A DNA stretch of 64,000 nucleotides from an uncultured Prevotellaceae bacterium (GCA_902781315.1 CACZIT010000004.1:85095-149094); one strand, 5' to 3'. Positions 1-9,900 are shown, numbered from the stretch's first letter. The notes: generated by a model from the sequence alone, not told the origin. A program made the numbers and translations.

Positions 1-2
1 GA

Positions 3-296
3 CAGGTGCAGAGCCATAGTTCGCAATTCAGCATCAAGAACAATACGTTGGCCAAGAAGGCTACAAAACTCTATGTGGCTGCTTTGCTCTACGACAAAGA
101 ACAAAAGAAATTCATCAATGCTGATCAGAAGGAAGTCATCAGTTCCACCGTTGGCATTGACTCGAACGTAGCTGAGAAGAATGTCGTTGAAGTAGCCCGT
201 TACGCTGCCGACGGCAAGCGCATCGCCCATGCCCAGAAGGGCCTGAACATTGTCCGCATGAGCGATGGTAGCGTTCGCAAACTCATGGTGAAGTAG
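3..296 (+). CDS. C-terminal end of a secreted protein with a T9SS-like sorting tail (cut by window start)
   Basis: The reading frame is open to the left edge, so only about the last 97 residues are present. The last 35 or so residues follow the pattern ARYAADGKRI...KGLNIVRMSDG...K.MVK. That resembles the C-terminal type A sorting domain of Bacteroidota cargo secreted by the type IX system, with a short beta-rich unit ending in a basic residue. The catalytic or binding part lies outside the window, so function cannot be assigned. A strong terminator hairpin follows. Identification of the tail type is by pattern only. Confidence 0.6.
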   Translation, partial: QVQSHSSQFSIKNNTLAKKATKLYVAALLYDKEQKKFINADQKEVISSTVGIDSNVAEKNVVEVARYAADGKRIAHAQKGLNIVRMSDGSVRKLMVK

Positions 297-325
297 GCTT
301 CTACGCCTTTTCGTTATATTAAGCA

Positions 326-367
326 ATACAGCCTGTCAGTACTCGACTGACGGGCTGTATCGTTTTT
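326..367 (+). terminator. Intrinsic terminator after the first gene
   Basis: A 15-bp stem (326-340 with 346-360, one G-U pair) with a five-base loop is followed by a T run at 362-366. It closes the gene ending at 296 and lies just before the stop codon of the convergent radA. Confidence 0.85.
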
Positions 368-383
368 GGGGGGAAATAATCAA

Positions 384-1802
384 TTATCCAAAGAGCAGTC
401 GAAGAGCTTCTTCCACCTTGCGCACAGGATGCAGTTTGATGGTGTAGGCCGATGTGTCGAGTCCCTGCAGGTTGAAACGTGGCAGAACGAAATGGGTGAA
501 TCCGAGTTTTTGGGCTTCGGCTATGCGCTGTTGGATGCGGCTGACGGGACGCACTTCTCCCGATAGTCCCACTTCGCCTGCCAGGCACCAGCCGCTTTCG
601 ATGGGCATGTCGAGGTTGGAAGACAGCACGGCTGCGATGACGCTGAGGTCGGTGGCAAGGTCGGTGACGCGCAGACCGCCGGCAATATTCAGGAAGACAT
701 CTTTCAGCATGAGTTTGAAACCGACGCGTTTCTCAAGTACTGCCAGCAGCATGTTCAGACGTCGTTGGTCGAAGCCCGTGGCTGACCGTTGGGGAGTCCC
801 ATAAGCGGCGCTGGAGACCAGTGCCTGCGTTTCGAGCAGGAAGGGGCGCACACCCTCGATGGCAGCCGAAATGGCGATGCCCGAGAGGGCTTCGTCGTGG
901 TGAGTGAGCAGCAGTTCGCTGGGATTGGTTACAGGGCGGAGTCCCGTATTCTGCATCTCGTAGATACCCAGTTCGGCTGTCGAGCCGAAGCGATTCTTGA
1001 TGCTTCGTAGGATGCGGTAGATGTGCTGCTGGTCACCTTCGAACTGGATGACAGTGTCGACGATGTGTTCCAGAATCTTCGGTCCGGCGAGACTGCCTTC
1101 CTTGTTGATGTGGCCGATGAGCAACACGGGCACCTGGCTGGTCTTGGCAAAGCGCAGCAGAGCCGAAGCACACTCCCTGACCTGGCTGACACTGCCTGGC
1201 GAACTGTCCACGTCTTCTGTCTCGATGGTCTGGATAGAGTCGATAATCAGCAGTTGTGGCTGCACCTCACGAATGTGTTCGAAGATGGCTTCGAGTGAAG
1301 TTTCCGCCAGTATGAGCAGGTTCTCGTTGGCGATTGGCGAGGCGGGAGAGTCAGGTAGGGCGGCTGAAAGTCTTTCTGCGCGCATCTTGAGCTGCTGCGG
1401 ACTTTCTTCACCCGACACGTATAGCACGCGCATTTCGCTGAGTCCCAGGATGGTTTGCAGCGTGAGCGTACTTTTGCCGATACCTGGTTCGCCGCCCAGC
1501 AGGACAATGGAGCCGGGCACAAGACCGCCACCTAACACGCGGTCGAGTTCAGGATCGAGTGTGCTGATGCGTGGCTGCGATGTATAGGTGATGGCCGTCA
1601 GTGGCTGTGGCTTGTTGCCTTTGGCCAGAGGCGATTGTAGGGCCTTGGCAGTAGAGTGGGCAGCCATCGAGCTGGTCGTATGGGCAGCCACCTTGATTTC
1701 CTTAAAAGTATTCCACTGGAAGCAGGAAGGGCACTTGCCAATCCACTTGGGTGATTCCTGTCCGCAATTTGAGCAGACGTACATGGTTTTGTCTTTAGGC
1801 AT
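384..1802 (-). CDS. radA: DNA repair protein RadA
   Basis: RadA is a RecA-like ATPase that helps process recombination intermediates and extends D-loops. The protein is 472 aa. It has a four-cysteine zinc finger (C10, C13, C24, C27), a Walker A GGEPGIGKST at about 103-112, the RadA-specific KNRFG motif in the middle and a Lon-like C-terminal domain. The frame runs upstream to 1949, but the added 49 residues are low-complexity. The ATG at 1802 places the zinc finger at the usual distance and lies just downstream of a good promoter box, so I chose it. Monocistronic, divergent from the lipoprotein gene at 1965. Confidence 0.96.
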   Translation of the reverse strand: MPKDKTMYVCSNCGQESPKWIGKCPSCFQWNTFKEIKVAAHTTSSMAAHSTAKALQSPLAKGNKPQPLTAITYTSQPRISTLDPELDRVLGGGLVPGSIVLLGGEPGIGKSTLTLQTILGLSEMRVLYVSGEESPQQLKMRAERLSAALPDSPASPIANENLLILAETSLEAIFEHIREVQPQLLIIDSIQTIETEDVDSSPGSVSQVRECASALLRFAKTSQVPVLLIGHINKEGSLAGPKILEHIVDTVIQFEGDQQHIYRILRSIKNRFGSTAELGIYEMQNTGLRPVTNPSELLLTHHDEALSGIAISAAIEGVRPFLLETQALVSSAAYGTPQRSATGFDQRRLNMLLAVLEKRVGFKLMLKDVFLNIAGGLRVTDLATDLSVIAAVLSSNLDMPIESGWCLAGEVGLSGEVRPVSRIQQRIAEAQKLGFTHFVLPRFNLQGLDTSAYTIKLHPVRKVEEALRLLFG

Positions 1803-1823
1803 AGTCCGTGTATATTTTTGTCG

Positions 1824-1831
1824 CAAAGATA
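1824..1831 (-). promoter_or_regulatory. radA promoter -7 box
   Basis: Minus-strand TATCTTTG matches the Bacteroidota TAnnTTTG -7 element, 22 bases before the chosen radA start. Confidence 0.7.
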
Positions 1832-1918
1832 CGAAGAATAGTTGAAAGATGAAAGGCTGAAAGGATGAAAAGTAGAAAAGTTGGATGGTTTTTTGAAAAA
1901 AACTCTCTTCTTTCATCT

Positions 1919-1946
1919 TTTGTCTTTCATCTTTTTTGTACTTTTG
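1919..1946 (+). promoter_or_regulatory. Promoter of the substrate-binding lipoprotein gene
   Basis: TACTTTTG at 1939-1946 fits TAnnTTTG. A TTTG at 1919-1922 could be the -33 element but the spacing (16) is short. The start codon is at 1965. Confidence 0.6.
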
Positions 1947-1964
1947 CAAAAAAATAGACAGAAG

Positions 1965-2831
1965 ATGAAAAAGATATTATTGCTGGCTTGTTGCAGCCTG
2001 TTGTTATTATGGTCGTGTGGCGAGACGCCTGTAGAGAAACGTCGGCTGACGAAAGCCGAGCGCGAAAGACTGAAGGCAGAGGAGCGCCAGGCGCTGAAGT
2101 TCGGCGTTCTTCCCACGCTTGACTGTCTGCCCTTGTTTGTGGCAAAGGAGCGCGGCGTTTTCGAAAAATTAGGAGTTGACGTGCGTCTGCGTCCCTGCAA
2201 GGCTCAGATGGACATCGACACGGCATTGGTGGGCGGCAGCATGAACGGAGCCGTCAGCGACTCGGTGCGCGTGGCAAGGATGATTTCGCGCGGAACACCG
2301 TTGAAGAGTCTCGGACGTAGCATAGCCGACTGGCAACTGATAGCCAATCGCTCTGCCCGTTTGAAAGAGGTGAAGCAACTGGGAGACAAAATGGTGGCGA
2401 TGACACGCTATTCGGCCACCGACTATCTGACTGACCACGTGCTCAAAGGTGTGAAGACGCAGGCCACGGTGTATCGGGTGCAGATCAACGATGTCTCGTT
2501 GCGCCTGCAGATGCTGCTCAACAACGAGATGGACGCCCTATGGTTGCCTGAGCCTCAAGCCACGGTGGCACGCGAACATGGCAACACCGTGCTTTGGGAC
2601 ACCCGTAAGGCTGGGATGAAGCTTGGTCGTATGGTGGTGCGCGAAAAGGACATTGCCGACAAGCGCGTGAGAGAGCAGGTAGAGAAATTGGTGAAAGGTT
2701 ACAACATGGCTTGCGACTCGTTGAATGCCAAAGGCTTATCGGCTTATGGTGAAGTGATAGTGAAGTATTGCCATGTGGAAGAAAAGAGCATAGGCGCTCT
2801 GCCCAAAGTGAGGTTTGAAAAGTTGAAATAA
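1965..2831 (+). CDS. NMT1/THI5-like substrate-binding lipoprotein
   Basis: Predicted periplasmic solute-binding lipoprotein of 288 aa. The signal peptide ends in a lipobox LWSC with Cys18 as the lipid-bearing residue. A basic linker (EKRRLTKAERERLK) follows, then an NMT1/SsuA-like fold beginning KFGVLPTLDCLPLFVAKERG, the typical first strand and 'family that senses the ligand' helix. The open frame extends upstream to 1881, but the promoter box at 1939-1946 and the signal peptide select 1965. No permease or ATPase lies nearby, so the partner transporter is elsewhere or the protein has another role. Only two bases separate it from the TPR gene. Confidence 0.8.
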   Translation: MKKILLLACCSLLLLWSCGETPVEKRRLTKAERERLKAEERQALKFGVLPTLDCLPLFVAKERGVFEKLGVDVRLRPCKAQMDIDTALVGGSMNGAVSDSVRVARMISRGTPLKSLGRSIADWQLIANRSARLKEVKQLGDKMVAMTRYSATDYLTDHVLKGVKTQATVYRVQINDVSLRLQMLLNNEMDALWLPEPQATVAREHGNTVLWDTRKAGMKLGRMVVREKDIADKRVREQVEKLVKGYNMACDSLNAKGLSAYGEVIVKYCHVEEKSIGALPKVRFEKLK

Positions 2832-2833
2832 TC

Positions 2834-5002
2834 ATGGATGTCAAGGAGATAAAAAGCAGTATCTTGCATAGTGGCGACCTGGGGGAGGTGCTTGCCGAGA
2901 TGAGGTTGCTGGCTGGCAATCAGCCTCAGTTGATTACCGGTGAGCTGGTCAGGCGCATGGTGGACATTGGTAGCGACTATGAGCTGATGCGCGACTTCAT
3001 GCTGCGTGGCTATGCCGACAATCAGCGGGAAGAACTCTATCGGAAATTGCTCAGAAAAGCCTATCGCTTGGCTTGCGACTGGGAAATGCGTATGTATGCT
3101 GTGCAGGCAGGGCATCCGGCAGCAGGGGAATCCCCCCTGCACAGTGATGACGTAAAGCGCATGCTGGAGGAATATGTGGCTGAGTTGGGGATAGGAAACC
3201 TACAACTGGAAGAGGAGCCTCTCCACATGGGCGGGCAGAGCGAGGAAGATTTGCGGGCACGACACCTGAAGGATATAAATGCTGTTTTCGAATCTATCGT
3301 CTATTCCTTCCAATGGACTCAGGGCGATGAAGATTTCTATCGCTCGTTGCTTCTTTCGCCGACCATCGATATCAATGATGCCCGGATGCTGGTGAGTGCC
3401 GTGATGCTGGCTGCCATGATGGAGCCCGACTACCACAAACTGAATGCTCTTGCCGGTATCTATTCTATGGCCGACGACGAGGAACTTCGTCAGCGGGCGC
3501 TGGTAGGTGTAGCCTTTGCCATGCCTCAGGGTCTGGACATGCTTTTCCCTGAGTACCAGCTGATTGGCAAACGACTCATGGATGAGGAGAAATGCCGTAA
3601 GGAGATGCTTGAACTGCAAATGCAGGTATTCCTCTGCATGAATGCAGAAAAAGATAACGAGCGCATTCAGCGCGACATTATGCCGGGGCTGATGAAGAAT
3701 CAAAACTTCCGTATCACGCGCTTTGGCATAGAGGAAAAGGAGAAGGACACGCTGGAGGATATTCTGCATCCCGATGCCGAGGACAAGGCCATGGAGGAAC
3801 TCGAGGCAAACGTGAATAAAATGCTCGATATGCAAAAGAATGGTGCCGACATTTATTTCGGCGGCTTCTCCCACATGAAACGCTATTCGTTCTTCTACAC
3901 GCTCTGCAACTGGTTTGTGCCTTTCTATCCTGAGCATCCTGGCCTGAGCCAAGTGGTGAAGAAACTCAGCGGCAGCAAATTGTTGGATATCCTCTTTATG
4001 AATGCTCCGCTCTGCGATTCCGATAAGTATTCGTTTGCGCTGGCCGTGGCGTCTGTCATCGACAAGGTACCGGCTAACATGCGCGAGTTGCTGGAGCTGC
4101 AAGGTGGCTTGGGGCCGACTGTAGAGAATGCCGAACGCCAGTCGGGGGCTTTCATTCGCCGTTCCTATCTGCAAGACCTGTTCCGTTTCTTCCGGCTCTA
4201 TCCTCAAAAGACCAATTTCCCGTCGCCCTTCGACTATCAGCATCATCCCGAGCGCTTCTTCATGGGCAATCCCCTTATCTTGAGCAGCGAAGAGATGGAC
4301 GAGACAACGATGAAACTCTCCCGCTTCCTGCTGAAGCACAATTTGCTTTCGCCTCTGATGACCGTGTTGGACAATCATGAGAACTGGGAAGACGCCGACT
4401 ATTGTATGATGGAAGGATTTGTTGCCCTGAAATGCGAGAATTATTATGATGCTCAGTCGAAACTGGAGCGCTCGTTGGAGATGCGTCCTGGCAACAAGCA
4501 AGTGACGAAGGCATTGGCTCAGGCGGCTTTCCACAATGGCGACTTCGATGTGGCTGAAAAGTGCTACAGGTCGTTGCTGGAGATGGAACCTGGCCACGTG
4601 GGCTACGAGCTGAACATGGCTATTGCTCAGGTGAACAACGATCAACGGGCAGAGGGACTGCAAACGCTCTATAAGCTGCACTTCGAGGACGAAGGCAATC
4701 TGAACGTCCTTCGCGGTCTGGCCTGGGGACAGATGCTTGAGGGCAATCTGGAGCAGGCTGAAAAACTATATGGAAAGCTATTGCAGGCCGGCCACGACGA
4801 GGACTGCCTGAATGCCGGTTACTGCGCATGGCTCTTTGGAAAAACGCAAGAGGCTGTCGATTTGTTCCGTCGTTATTTGAAACTACGCAAGGGAGACCGA
4901 AAGCAGTTGTTGGCAGATTTTGCCAACGACGCCCGCTTGCTGAGATTGTTTGCAAAAAGTGATGTCGAGCAAAGAATCATGGCCGACATCGTCTGCAACT
5001 GA
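2834..5002 (+). CDS. TPR-repeat protein
   Basis: 722 aa, no signal peptide, acidic. The C-terminal third (about 530-690) has several 34-residue helix pairs of TPR type, with motifs such as YDAQSKLERSLEMRPGN, DVAEKCYRSLLEMEPG and QAEKLYGKLLQAG. The N-terminal two thirds are helical without a family I recognise. TPRs usually mediate protein-protein contacts. It starts two bases after the lipoprotein stop, so the two are probably translationally coupled and functionally linked. Substrate and partner are unknown. Confidence 0.8.
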   Translation: MDVKEIKSSILHSGDLGEVLAEMRLLAGNQPQLITGELVRRMVDIGSDYELMRDFMLRGYADNQREELYRKLLRKAYRLACDWEMRMYAVQAGHPAAGESPLHSDDVKRMLEEYVAELGIGNLQLEEEPLHMGGQSEEDLRARHLKDINAVFESIVYSFQWTQGDEDFYRSLLLSPTIDINDARMLVSAVMLAAMMEPDYHKLNALAGIYSMADDEELRQRALVGVAFAMPQGLDMLFPEYQLIGKRLMDEEKCRKEMLELQMQVFLCMNAEKDNERIQRDIMPGLMKNQNFRITRFGIEEKEKDTLEDILHPDAEDKAMEELEANVNKMLDMQKNGADIYFGGFSHMKRYSFFYTLCNWFVPFYPEHPGLSQVVKKLSGSKLLDILFMNAPLCDSDKYSFALAVASVIDKVPANMRELLELQGGLGPTVENAERQSGAFIRRSYLQDLFRFFRLYPQKTNFPSPFDYQHHPERFFMGNPLILSSEEMDETTMKLSRFLLKHNLLSPLMTVLDNHENWEDADYCMMEGFVALKCENYYDAQSKLERSLEMRPGNKQVTKALAQAAFHNGDFDVAEKCYRSLLEMEPGHVGYELNMAIAQVNNDQRAEGLQTLYKLHFEDEGNLNVLRGLAWGQMLEGNLEQAEKLYGKLLQAGHDEDCLNAGYCAWLFGKTQEAVDLFRRYLKLRKGDRKQLLADFANDARLLRLFAKSDVEQRIMADIVCN

Positions 5003-5166
5003 CGAAGACTCTTTCTTGCTGAACGATGAACTTGAGTTCAACGAAAACGTTGAAAAGGGTATCACCCTGAAGAATCGCTGCTAATCAGTGGCTTCTGAAC
5101 ATTCGGCGGGTGACTTCTTGTCTGAAACCTTGTGCTTGGAAGTGTGATCTGCATTACCAGATTGAT

Positions 5167-5269
5167 TACCACTATCTGGTAACACTTGTACCAGCACGTG
5201 GTAATACTTGTACCAGCACGTGGTAAATGGATTACCAGGCCGTGGTAAAGATATTACCAAGGCGTGGTA
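5167..5269 (-). repeat. 22-bp dyad array, family A, copy 1
   Basis: Five dyads of form TACCA-N5-TGGTA begin at 5167, 5189, 5211, 5233 and 5255, an exact 22-bp period. The core five bases vary (CTATC, GCACG, GCACG, GGCCG, AGGCG). The linker is mostly AATACTTG-like. The same array, in the other orientation, occurs at 19653-19777. Confidence 0.92.
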
Positions 5270-5303
5270 CATTCTTGGGAACGTGGCTGAGTAGCCAGAA
5301 AAA

Positions 5304-5348
5304 AACGCGAGTGCAATTGAAACCAATTACACTCACGTTCATCATCAG
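5304..5348 (-). terminator. Terminator hairpin of the family A module, copy 1
   Basis: On the minus strand a stem ACGTGAGTGTAATTG / CAATTGCACTCGCGT with loop GTTT is followed by a T run. It lies just after the tamB stop codon and before the array. The sequence is nearly identical to 19582-19620 after pcrA. Confidence 0.85.
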
Positions 5349-5378
5349 CCGATTATTATCGCCGGACTTTCGTTTTAT

Positions 5379-8300
5379 TTACTTCGCCGGTTCCTTTATG
5401 AGCGTGTCCACAGGGGCAGCGGCTTTCTTTTGTTTGATGCCGAAGAGGTCTGAAAGTCCGTTGAAATCTTTCTTCATCAGCAAGCCGATACCCTGCGTGT
5501 TGAGCGAGTTTCGGGTGAAATAGCGGTCGTTGGTCTGGTTGTAGACCTTGATGGAGAGATTGCCGTTGGGGCGCAGCAGATAGCGAATATCGAAGTCGCC
5601 AATGAACGAACTCGTGGCATTGGGATTGTCGCGATAGCCGAACTCGCCATTGATGAGCAGGCGGTTGTTGAGCAATCGGCCGCTGAGCAAGCCTTCGTAT
5701 TCGGCGTTGTAGAAGCCCTGGTCGCCCGTAGAGATGTTGGCACCGAAGTTCCAATTCTGATTCTTCACCACACTCGACAGCACGTTGTTGAGTTGCTGGG
5801 AAATAGTTCCGCTGAGCAGACTCTGCATAGCAAGGCTGGTCTGGCTCTGCTGGGCAGGGCCTTCGCCGGCGTTGTTGGCTCCCTGGTTATAGAAGCGGCC
5901 CACAGCCAGCAGATAAAGCACCTGCTGATTCATTTCCTCTTCTGAATTGATCAGGCTGAAAATCATCTGTTTGGCATCGGTGCCGATAGTTGGCAGGTCG
6001 AGCTCGAAGTCTACTCGCGGCTGGCCAGGCGTGCCCGAGATGTTCATCAGGCAGTTCACGCGAATGTTATTGCTGCTGAACGAGCGTCCGATATTCAGGT
6101 CGGAGAGTGGAACTCCCGCCACCGTGTACTGCGCTTTCAGGTTGAGGGCAGCATGGAAGGGATCGCCGCCGAAGGCTATCGTGCTGCCTTCCTGGAACTG
6201 GAAGTCCTTCTTGATGACGTTCTGGATGGTGAGTTTGTAAATGCCGTGGTCAACGTTATAGTTGCCAAACATGTCGAACGTACCTTTATTATAATAGGTG
6301 GCGCGAATGGCTCCGTTGCCGTTGAGTGCGATGTAGTCGCCCGACTGCTGGTCCATGATGACCTTCAGCGTGGCGTCGGGTGTGGCATTGATGTTGAAGT
6401 TCAGTCGGATGTCGGTCGGAATATCCACTTCCTCGTCTTTCTCCTTGCTGGGCAGGGCTACGTGGGTGACCAGCGTCGTCGTGTCGGTGGCATTCCTGTC
6501 GTTCCATGTGATGAACTCGCTATTGCTGATGGCATCGGGGCTGGCAGCGTTGTATCTGATTTCAGAATCTTTCTCTGGCGTCACGTCGACGTCTATCGTC
6601 ACCTCGCCGCTGCGACCTCTGATGGTGCAGTTGCCAGTGCCGTAGACAGTTCCGCAGAAGGTGTCGTCACCAAAGTCGTGTACGTCGAAGGCCAGCAAGT
6701 CTTGTGCCTGCACGCCAATGTCGTATGACAAGTTGGTAAGACTCTTGTGATGCAGGGCTCCCGTGACGATGCCTATATGTTCGCGTGCGTCGTAGATGGT
6801 GTCTTGCATGAACATGATTTCGTCGGGTATGAGCCTGATGGTATCGTTGCGCAGCGTGTAGGACGTGTTGAGTGGCTTGATGCCAAGCGTGCCGTTAGCG
6901 ACGGCATCACCCGTGAGGTTGATGTCGCTGAGAGGTCCGTAGAGACGCAGTTCGCCGTCGACACACACGTTGACGTCGCGCATAAAGCTCTCGCAGAATG
7001 TCTGGAGGAACTCGCCTCGTGTGTGGTGGGCGCCTATGAACAGTTCTATGTCGTTGCGCTGGGGCGATACGAATCCCTTCACGGTGGTGTATGAGAACGG
7101 TACTGATAGTTCGGGCTGCTCGCGGTGGAGGAAATCGAAGCCGGGAGAGTCGAGCGAGAACAGATTGTCGTTGGCTACGGCGTCGATGTCAATCTGATTC
7201 AGTTCGTTGTTCAGACGGGCGTTGGCCGTCAGCACGCCCATTCTGCCATTTTGGAAACGGAACCCGTCAACCACGAGGTTGGCCGATGCCTCAGGCTTCT
7301 GGAATGCCTGGGTGAGCACAGCCTTGCCCGTTGCCTTGCCGCTGAAGTCGACCGAGTGGAAGTTCACCAGGTCAAGGATGTATTTCACGTCTACGTCTTT
7401 CAGCTCGGCTATGAGCGTGTCGGAGGGCAGAGTGGTGGCATGGCCGTCGATGAAAATGTGTTGTGCCCCGTGCTTCACGGCCAGATGGTCAATGGTAACG
7501 TTGTTCTTGCTGTAGACGATGGTGCCGGGCTCTACGGTCCAGATACTGTCGCCCACCACAATCTCCGATGAGTGAATATCTACATGGGCTGCATCCTTAT
7601 TTTCGTCGGTCTTGAAGAATTGGGCGTCGGCATTCAGTTGTCCGCGTATGGATTGGCGGGTCTGGCTGTCGAATAGCAGCGAGGTGCCTAAGTGGTTGTC
7701 GGCCGCAGCGGCATCGAGCTCTAACGTCAGTCTGTTGTTTCCCTCGCCGATGCGCTGTATGTTGGCATGCGTGCGCAGCGTATCGTCTTGAGTGGTGATG
7801 TCGAGAAGTCCGCCGCGATATTCCTTTTCGTCATAGGTGAAGTGGGGGAGCGTGGCGTGTAGTTGCAACAGCTGGTCGTAGTCGTCCAGTTCACCGTTGA
7901 TAACGATGGGTTCGTGCAGTGTCAGCGGAATGTCGAAGAAGTGGCGTATGAAGTCGCTGTTGCTGATGTCGGCACTCAGCGTGAAATCGTTTCTGACGTT
8001 CCCGGTCGTCGTCTTGGGGAGGCCGGGCAATGTGGGCAGTCTCGAGCCAATTGTATTTGTGATGCTCTGCAGCAGCGTTTTGTAGTCATACTGGCCTTCT
8101 ACTTCCACGTTGGCAAAATCACTTTCCACGCTGAGTCGCTGGCGTCCGTCTTTGGCCGAAGCCAGCAGCAGCATATTGTCGAAGGCGAAACTGTTGCCGC
8201 AGTCGTCCATCATGAATTGCGAAATGTTCACGCTTCCGTCAACCGTGCGCAGGCTTCTTCCCTTTACGTCGGCCGTCAAATCGAAAGAGAAGGTGGCGTT

Positions 8301-9884
8301 GCCCCATTTATCGCTGATTTTTAGCCCTTTGGGGTTGAAGGCCTTCACCTCAGCCGTGATGTTTGCCAACTGGTGGGAGGGCTCGGTAGAGGCTGTGCCC
8401 CAGAGTGTCAGCTTGGCGTTTGGATCGTCCAGCGACGCCTGGCCATCGATAAGTCCGTTGCGGTAGGTGCCGTTGATTTCGATGTTGCGGTAGGCGTAGT
8501 CATTATAGTCTAACCGGCCTATGCGTCCTTCAGCCTTCAGCGATGGTTTCCCTTGATGGGGTAGGATGCCATCCAGATCGATGTCGGCATCGACGATGCC
8601 AAAGTGTTCGTTATCAAGTATTTGCCTCAGGTTGATGCCCTCTGTGGTAAGGTGGCCAGTGAATTGCTGGCCGTTCTTGCCCAGGGCTATCAACATGTCG
8701 CCGGCCTCAGTGTTGAAAAGTCCTTTTACGGCCACATCTTTTCCTACACCTCCGAGTGTTCCACTAAAGTCGATATCGCCAAGTCTGACAACCTCCTGCG
8801 GCAGTTCGGAATGGCTATTCAGGGCTGAGAGTACCGTCTGTAATCCCAGGGTGCTTGCATGCAGTTTTTCGATGTTTCCATTCCAGCGTGGCTTAGCCTG
8901 CCAGTCGCTGATAGAGCCGTCGGCTCGCAGGGCCAGACTGCCGTCGGCCGTGTTCACGTCGAGTTGTGACACGCGCAGGTTGGTGCTGGTTCCGGAGAAG
9001 GTCGATAGGAGTGAAAGCGTATTATTGTTATCCTTTAGGGAAGGGATGAAAGGCGCTAATTCAGAAAGAGTTACATAAGAATTGTCGATACCTCCCTCAT
9101 ACTGAAGAGTGGCCAGCTGCAACTTGTCGTTCTCGAATCTATAGGTAGCTCCGATGTGGCCTATGTTCAGTTGTGAGGCGGGCAATGTAAGAATGAAGTT
9201 GTCGAGGTTTGCCTGGCTCTTGTTGGCCACGGCTTTCAGTTGCAGGGACTTCACGTTGATACCCGATGCCTCCTTAAACGAGAGCCTCTTCAGGTTCAGG
9301 TTGAGCGAATCGTCCTTGAGGGCGTTGAGGATGACGTGTCCGCTGATGTCGCTGGCATGGATGTGGGCAGGCGAGAACACGCCCGACTGCGGGGCGATGT
9401 ATTTCTTGTCGAAGGCTATCTGGCCGTGCCTGACGACGAGCGAATTGATTTTTAGGTCAAGGGGTGTGTGCTTGGTGGTGTCTTTAGATGCCAGCGAGTC
9501 CAAGGCAAACTGAAAGTTGAAGTCGGCATCGGGTTGCTCCTGATAGAGTGCAGCCTTCAGTCCGAAGAGTTGGGCCGAGGTGATGACGATGCGCCCCTGC
9601 GTGAGCGAGAGCAGATCGACTTTTGCCGACACGCGGGCCGCACTGAGCATGGGCAGGTGTTGTTGGTCGTCAATCTGCACGTTGTCCACGATGATGCGGT
9701 TCAAAAGACCGAGGTTCACCCTGCCTACGCGCACGTCTGTACCAAGTTTTTCGCTAATGGCTTCCGATACTTTTTCACCAAGGAATCGCTGTGTTGTTGG
9801 CAATTGCAACAACACGACAAATGCGACATACAGACCCACCAAAGCCCATAGTACACTACTGATAATCCTCTTTGTTTTTCTCAA
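5379..9884 (-). CDS. tamB: TamB-like translocation/assembly module protein
   Basis: 1501 aa, a normal length for a Bacteroidota TamB/DUF490 protein. There is one N-terminal membrane segment (about 8-28) followed by a long beta-helical periplasmic body of the AsmA/TamB type. The C-terminal DUF490 domain occupies about the last 400 residues. Family role: bridging the envelope to assist insertion of outer membrane proteins or movement of lipids between the membranes. It is alone, divergent from the nqr operon, and its -7 box lies only eight bases before the start codon. Confidence 0.92.
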   Translation of the reverse strand: MRKTKRIISSVLWALVGLYVAFVVLLQLPTTQRFLGEKVSEAISEKLGTDVRVGRVNLGLLNRIIVDNVQIDDQQHLPMLSAARVSAKVDLLSLTQGRIVITSAQLFGLKAALYQEQPDADFNFQFALDSLASKDTTKHTPLDLKINSLVVRHGQIAFDKKYIAPQSGVFSPAHIHASDISGHVILNALKDDSLNLNLKRLSFKEASGINVKSLQLKAVANKSQANLDNFILTLPASQLNIGHIGATYRFENDKLQLATLQYEGGIDNSYVTLSELAPFIPSLKDNNNTLSLLSTFSGTSTNLRVSQLDVNTADGSLALRADGSISDWQAKPRWNGNIEKLHASTLGLQTVLSALNSHSELPQEVVRLGDIDFSGTLGGVGKDVAVKGLFNTEAGDMLIALGKNGQQFTGHLTTEGINLRQILDNEHFGIVDADIDLDGILPHQGKPSLKAEGRIGRLDYNDYAYRNIEINGTYRNGLIDGQASLDDPNAKLTLWGTASTEPSHQLANITAEVKAFNPKGLKISDKWGNATFSFDLTADVKGRSLRTVDGSVNISQFMMDDCGNSFAFDNMLLLASAKDGRQRLSVESDFANVEVEGQYDYKTLLQSITNTIGSRLPTLPGLPKTTTGNVRNDFTLSADISNSDFIRHFFDIPLTLHEPIVINGELDDYDQLLQLHATLPHFTYDEKEYRGGLLDITTQDDTLRTHANIQRIGEGNNRLTLELDAAAADNHLGTSLLFDSQTRQSIRGQLNADAQFFKTDENKDAAHVDIHSSEIVVGDSIWTVEPGTIVYSKNNVTIDHLAVKHGAQHIFIDGHATTLPSDTLIAELKDVDVKYILDLVNFHSVDFSGKATGKAVLTQAFQKPEASANLVVDGFRFQNGRMGVLTANARLNNELNQIDIDAVANDNLFSLDSPGFDFLHREQPELSVPFSYTTVKGFVSPQRNDIELFIGAHHTRGEFLQTFCESFMRDVNVCVDGELRLYGPLSDINLTGDAVANGTLGIKPLNTSYTLRNDTIRLIPDEIMFMQDTIYDAREHIGIVTGALHHKSLTNLSYDIGVQAQDLLAFDVHDFGDDTFCGTVYGTGNCTIRGRSGEVTIDVDVTPEKDSEIRYNAASPDAISNSEFITWNDRNATDTTTLVTHVALPSKEKDEEVDIPTDIRLNFNINATPDATLKVIMDQQSGDYIALNGNGAIRATYYNKGTFDMFGNYNVDHGIYKLTIQNVIKKDFQFQEGSTIAFGGDPFHAALNLKAQYTVAGVPLSDLNIGRSFSSNNIRVNCLMNISGTPGQPRVDFELDLPTIGTDAKQMIFSLINSEEEMNQQVLYLLAVGRFYNQGANNAGEGPAQQSQTSLAMQSLLSGTISQQLNNVLSSVVKNQNWNFGANISTGDQGFYNAEYEGLLSGRLLNNRLLINGEFGYRDNPNATSSFIGDFDIRYLLRPNGNLSIKVYNQTNDRYFTRNSLNTQGIGLLMKKDFNGLSDLFGIKQKKAAAPVDTLIKEPAK

Positions 9885-9892
9885 ATCACCTG

Positions 9893-9900
9893 CAAATTTA
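9893..9900 (-). promoter_or_regulatory. tamB promoter -7 box
   Basis: Minus-strand TAAATTTG fits TAnnTTTG and ends eight bases before the tamB ATG, implying a very short leader. Confidence 0.6.

Larger units (their letters stand above)
5003..5378. other. Convergent intergenic gap with a 22-bp repeat module
   Basis: Between the TPR gene (+) and tamB (-). Apart from the array and hairpin listed separately, 5003-5150 shows no clear gene; the short open frames there have no family features. Confidence 0.7.

Noticed and set aside
384-1949. Longer RadA start at 1949
   Set aside because: The added 49 residues are low-complexity and overlap the promoter region; the zinc finger start at 1802 fits the family.
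1881-1964. Upstream extension of the lipoprotein gene
   Set aside because: It would include the promoter box and put the signal peptide internal; start at 1965 fits the lipobox.
3200-4681. 493-aa minus-strand frame opposite the TPR gene
   Set aside because: Antisense by-product of a long high-GC coding region; no signal, motif or start context.
5081-5326. Open frame starting MVSIALAFF through array A, also present at 19594-19836
   Set aside because: The frame is shared because the DNA is shared. Period 22 makes it cycle through all three frames and yield a 22-residue periodic peptide. Start lies in a terminator stem. No evidence of protein selection.
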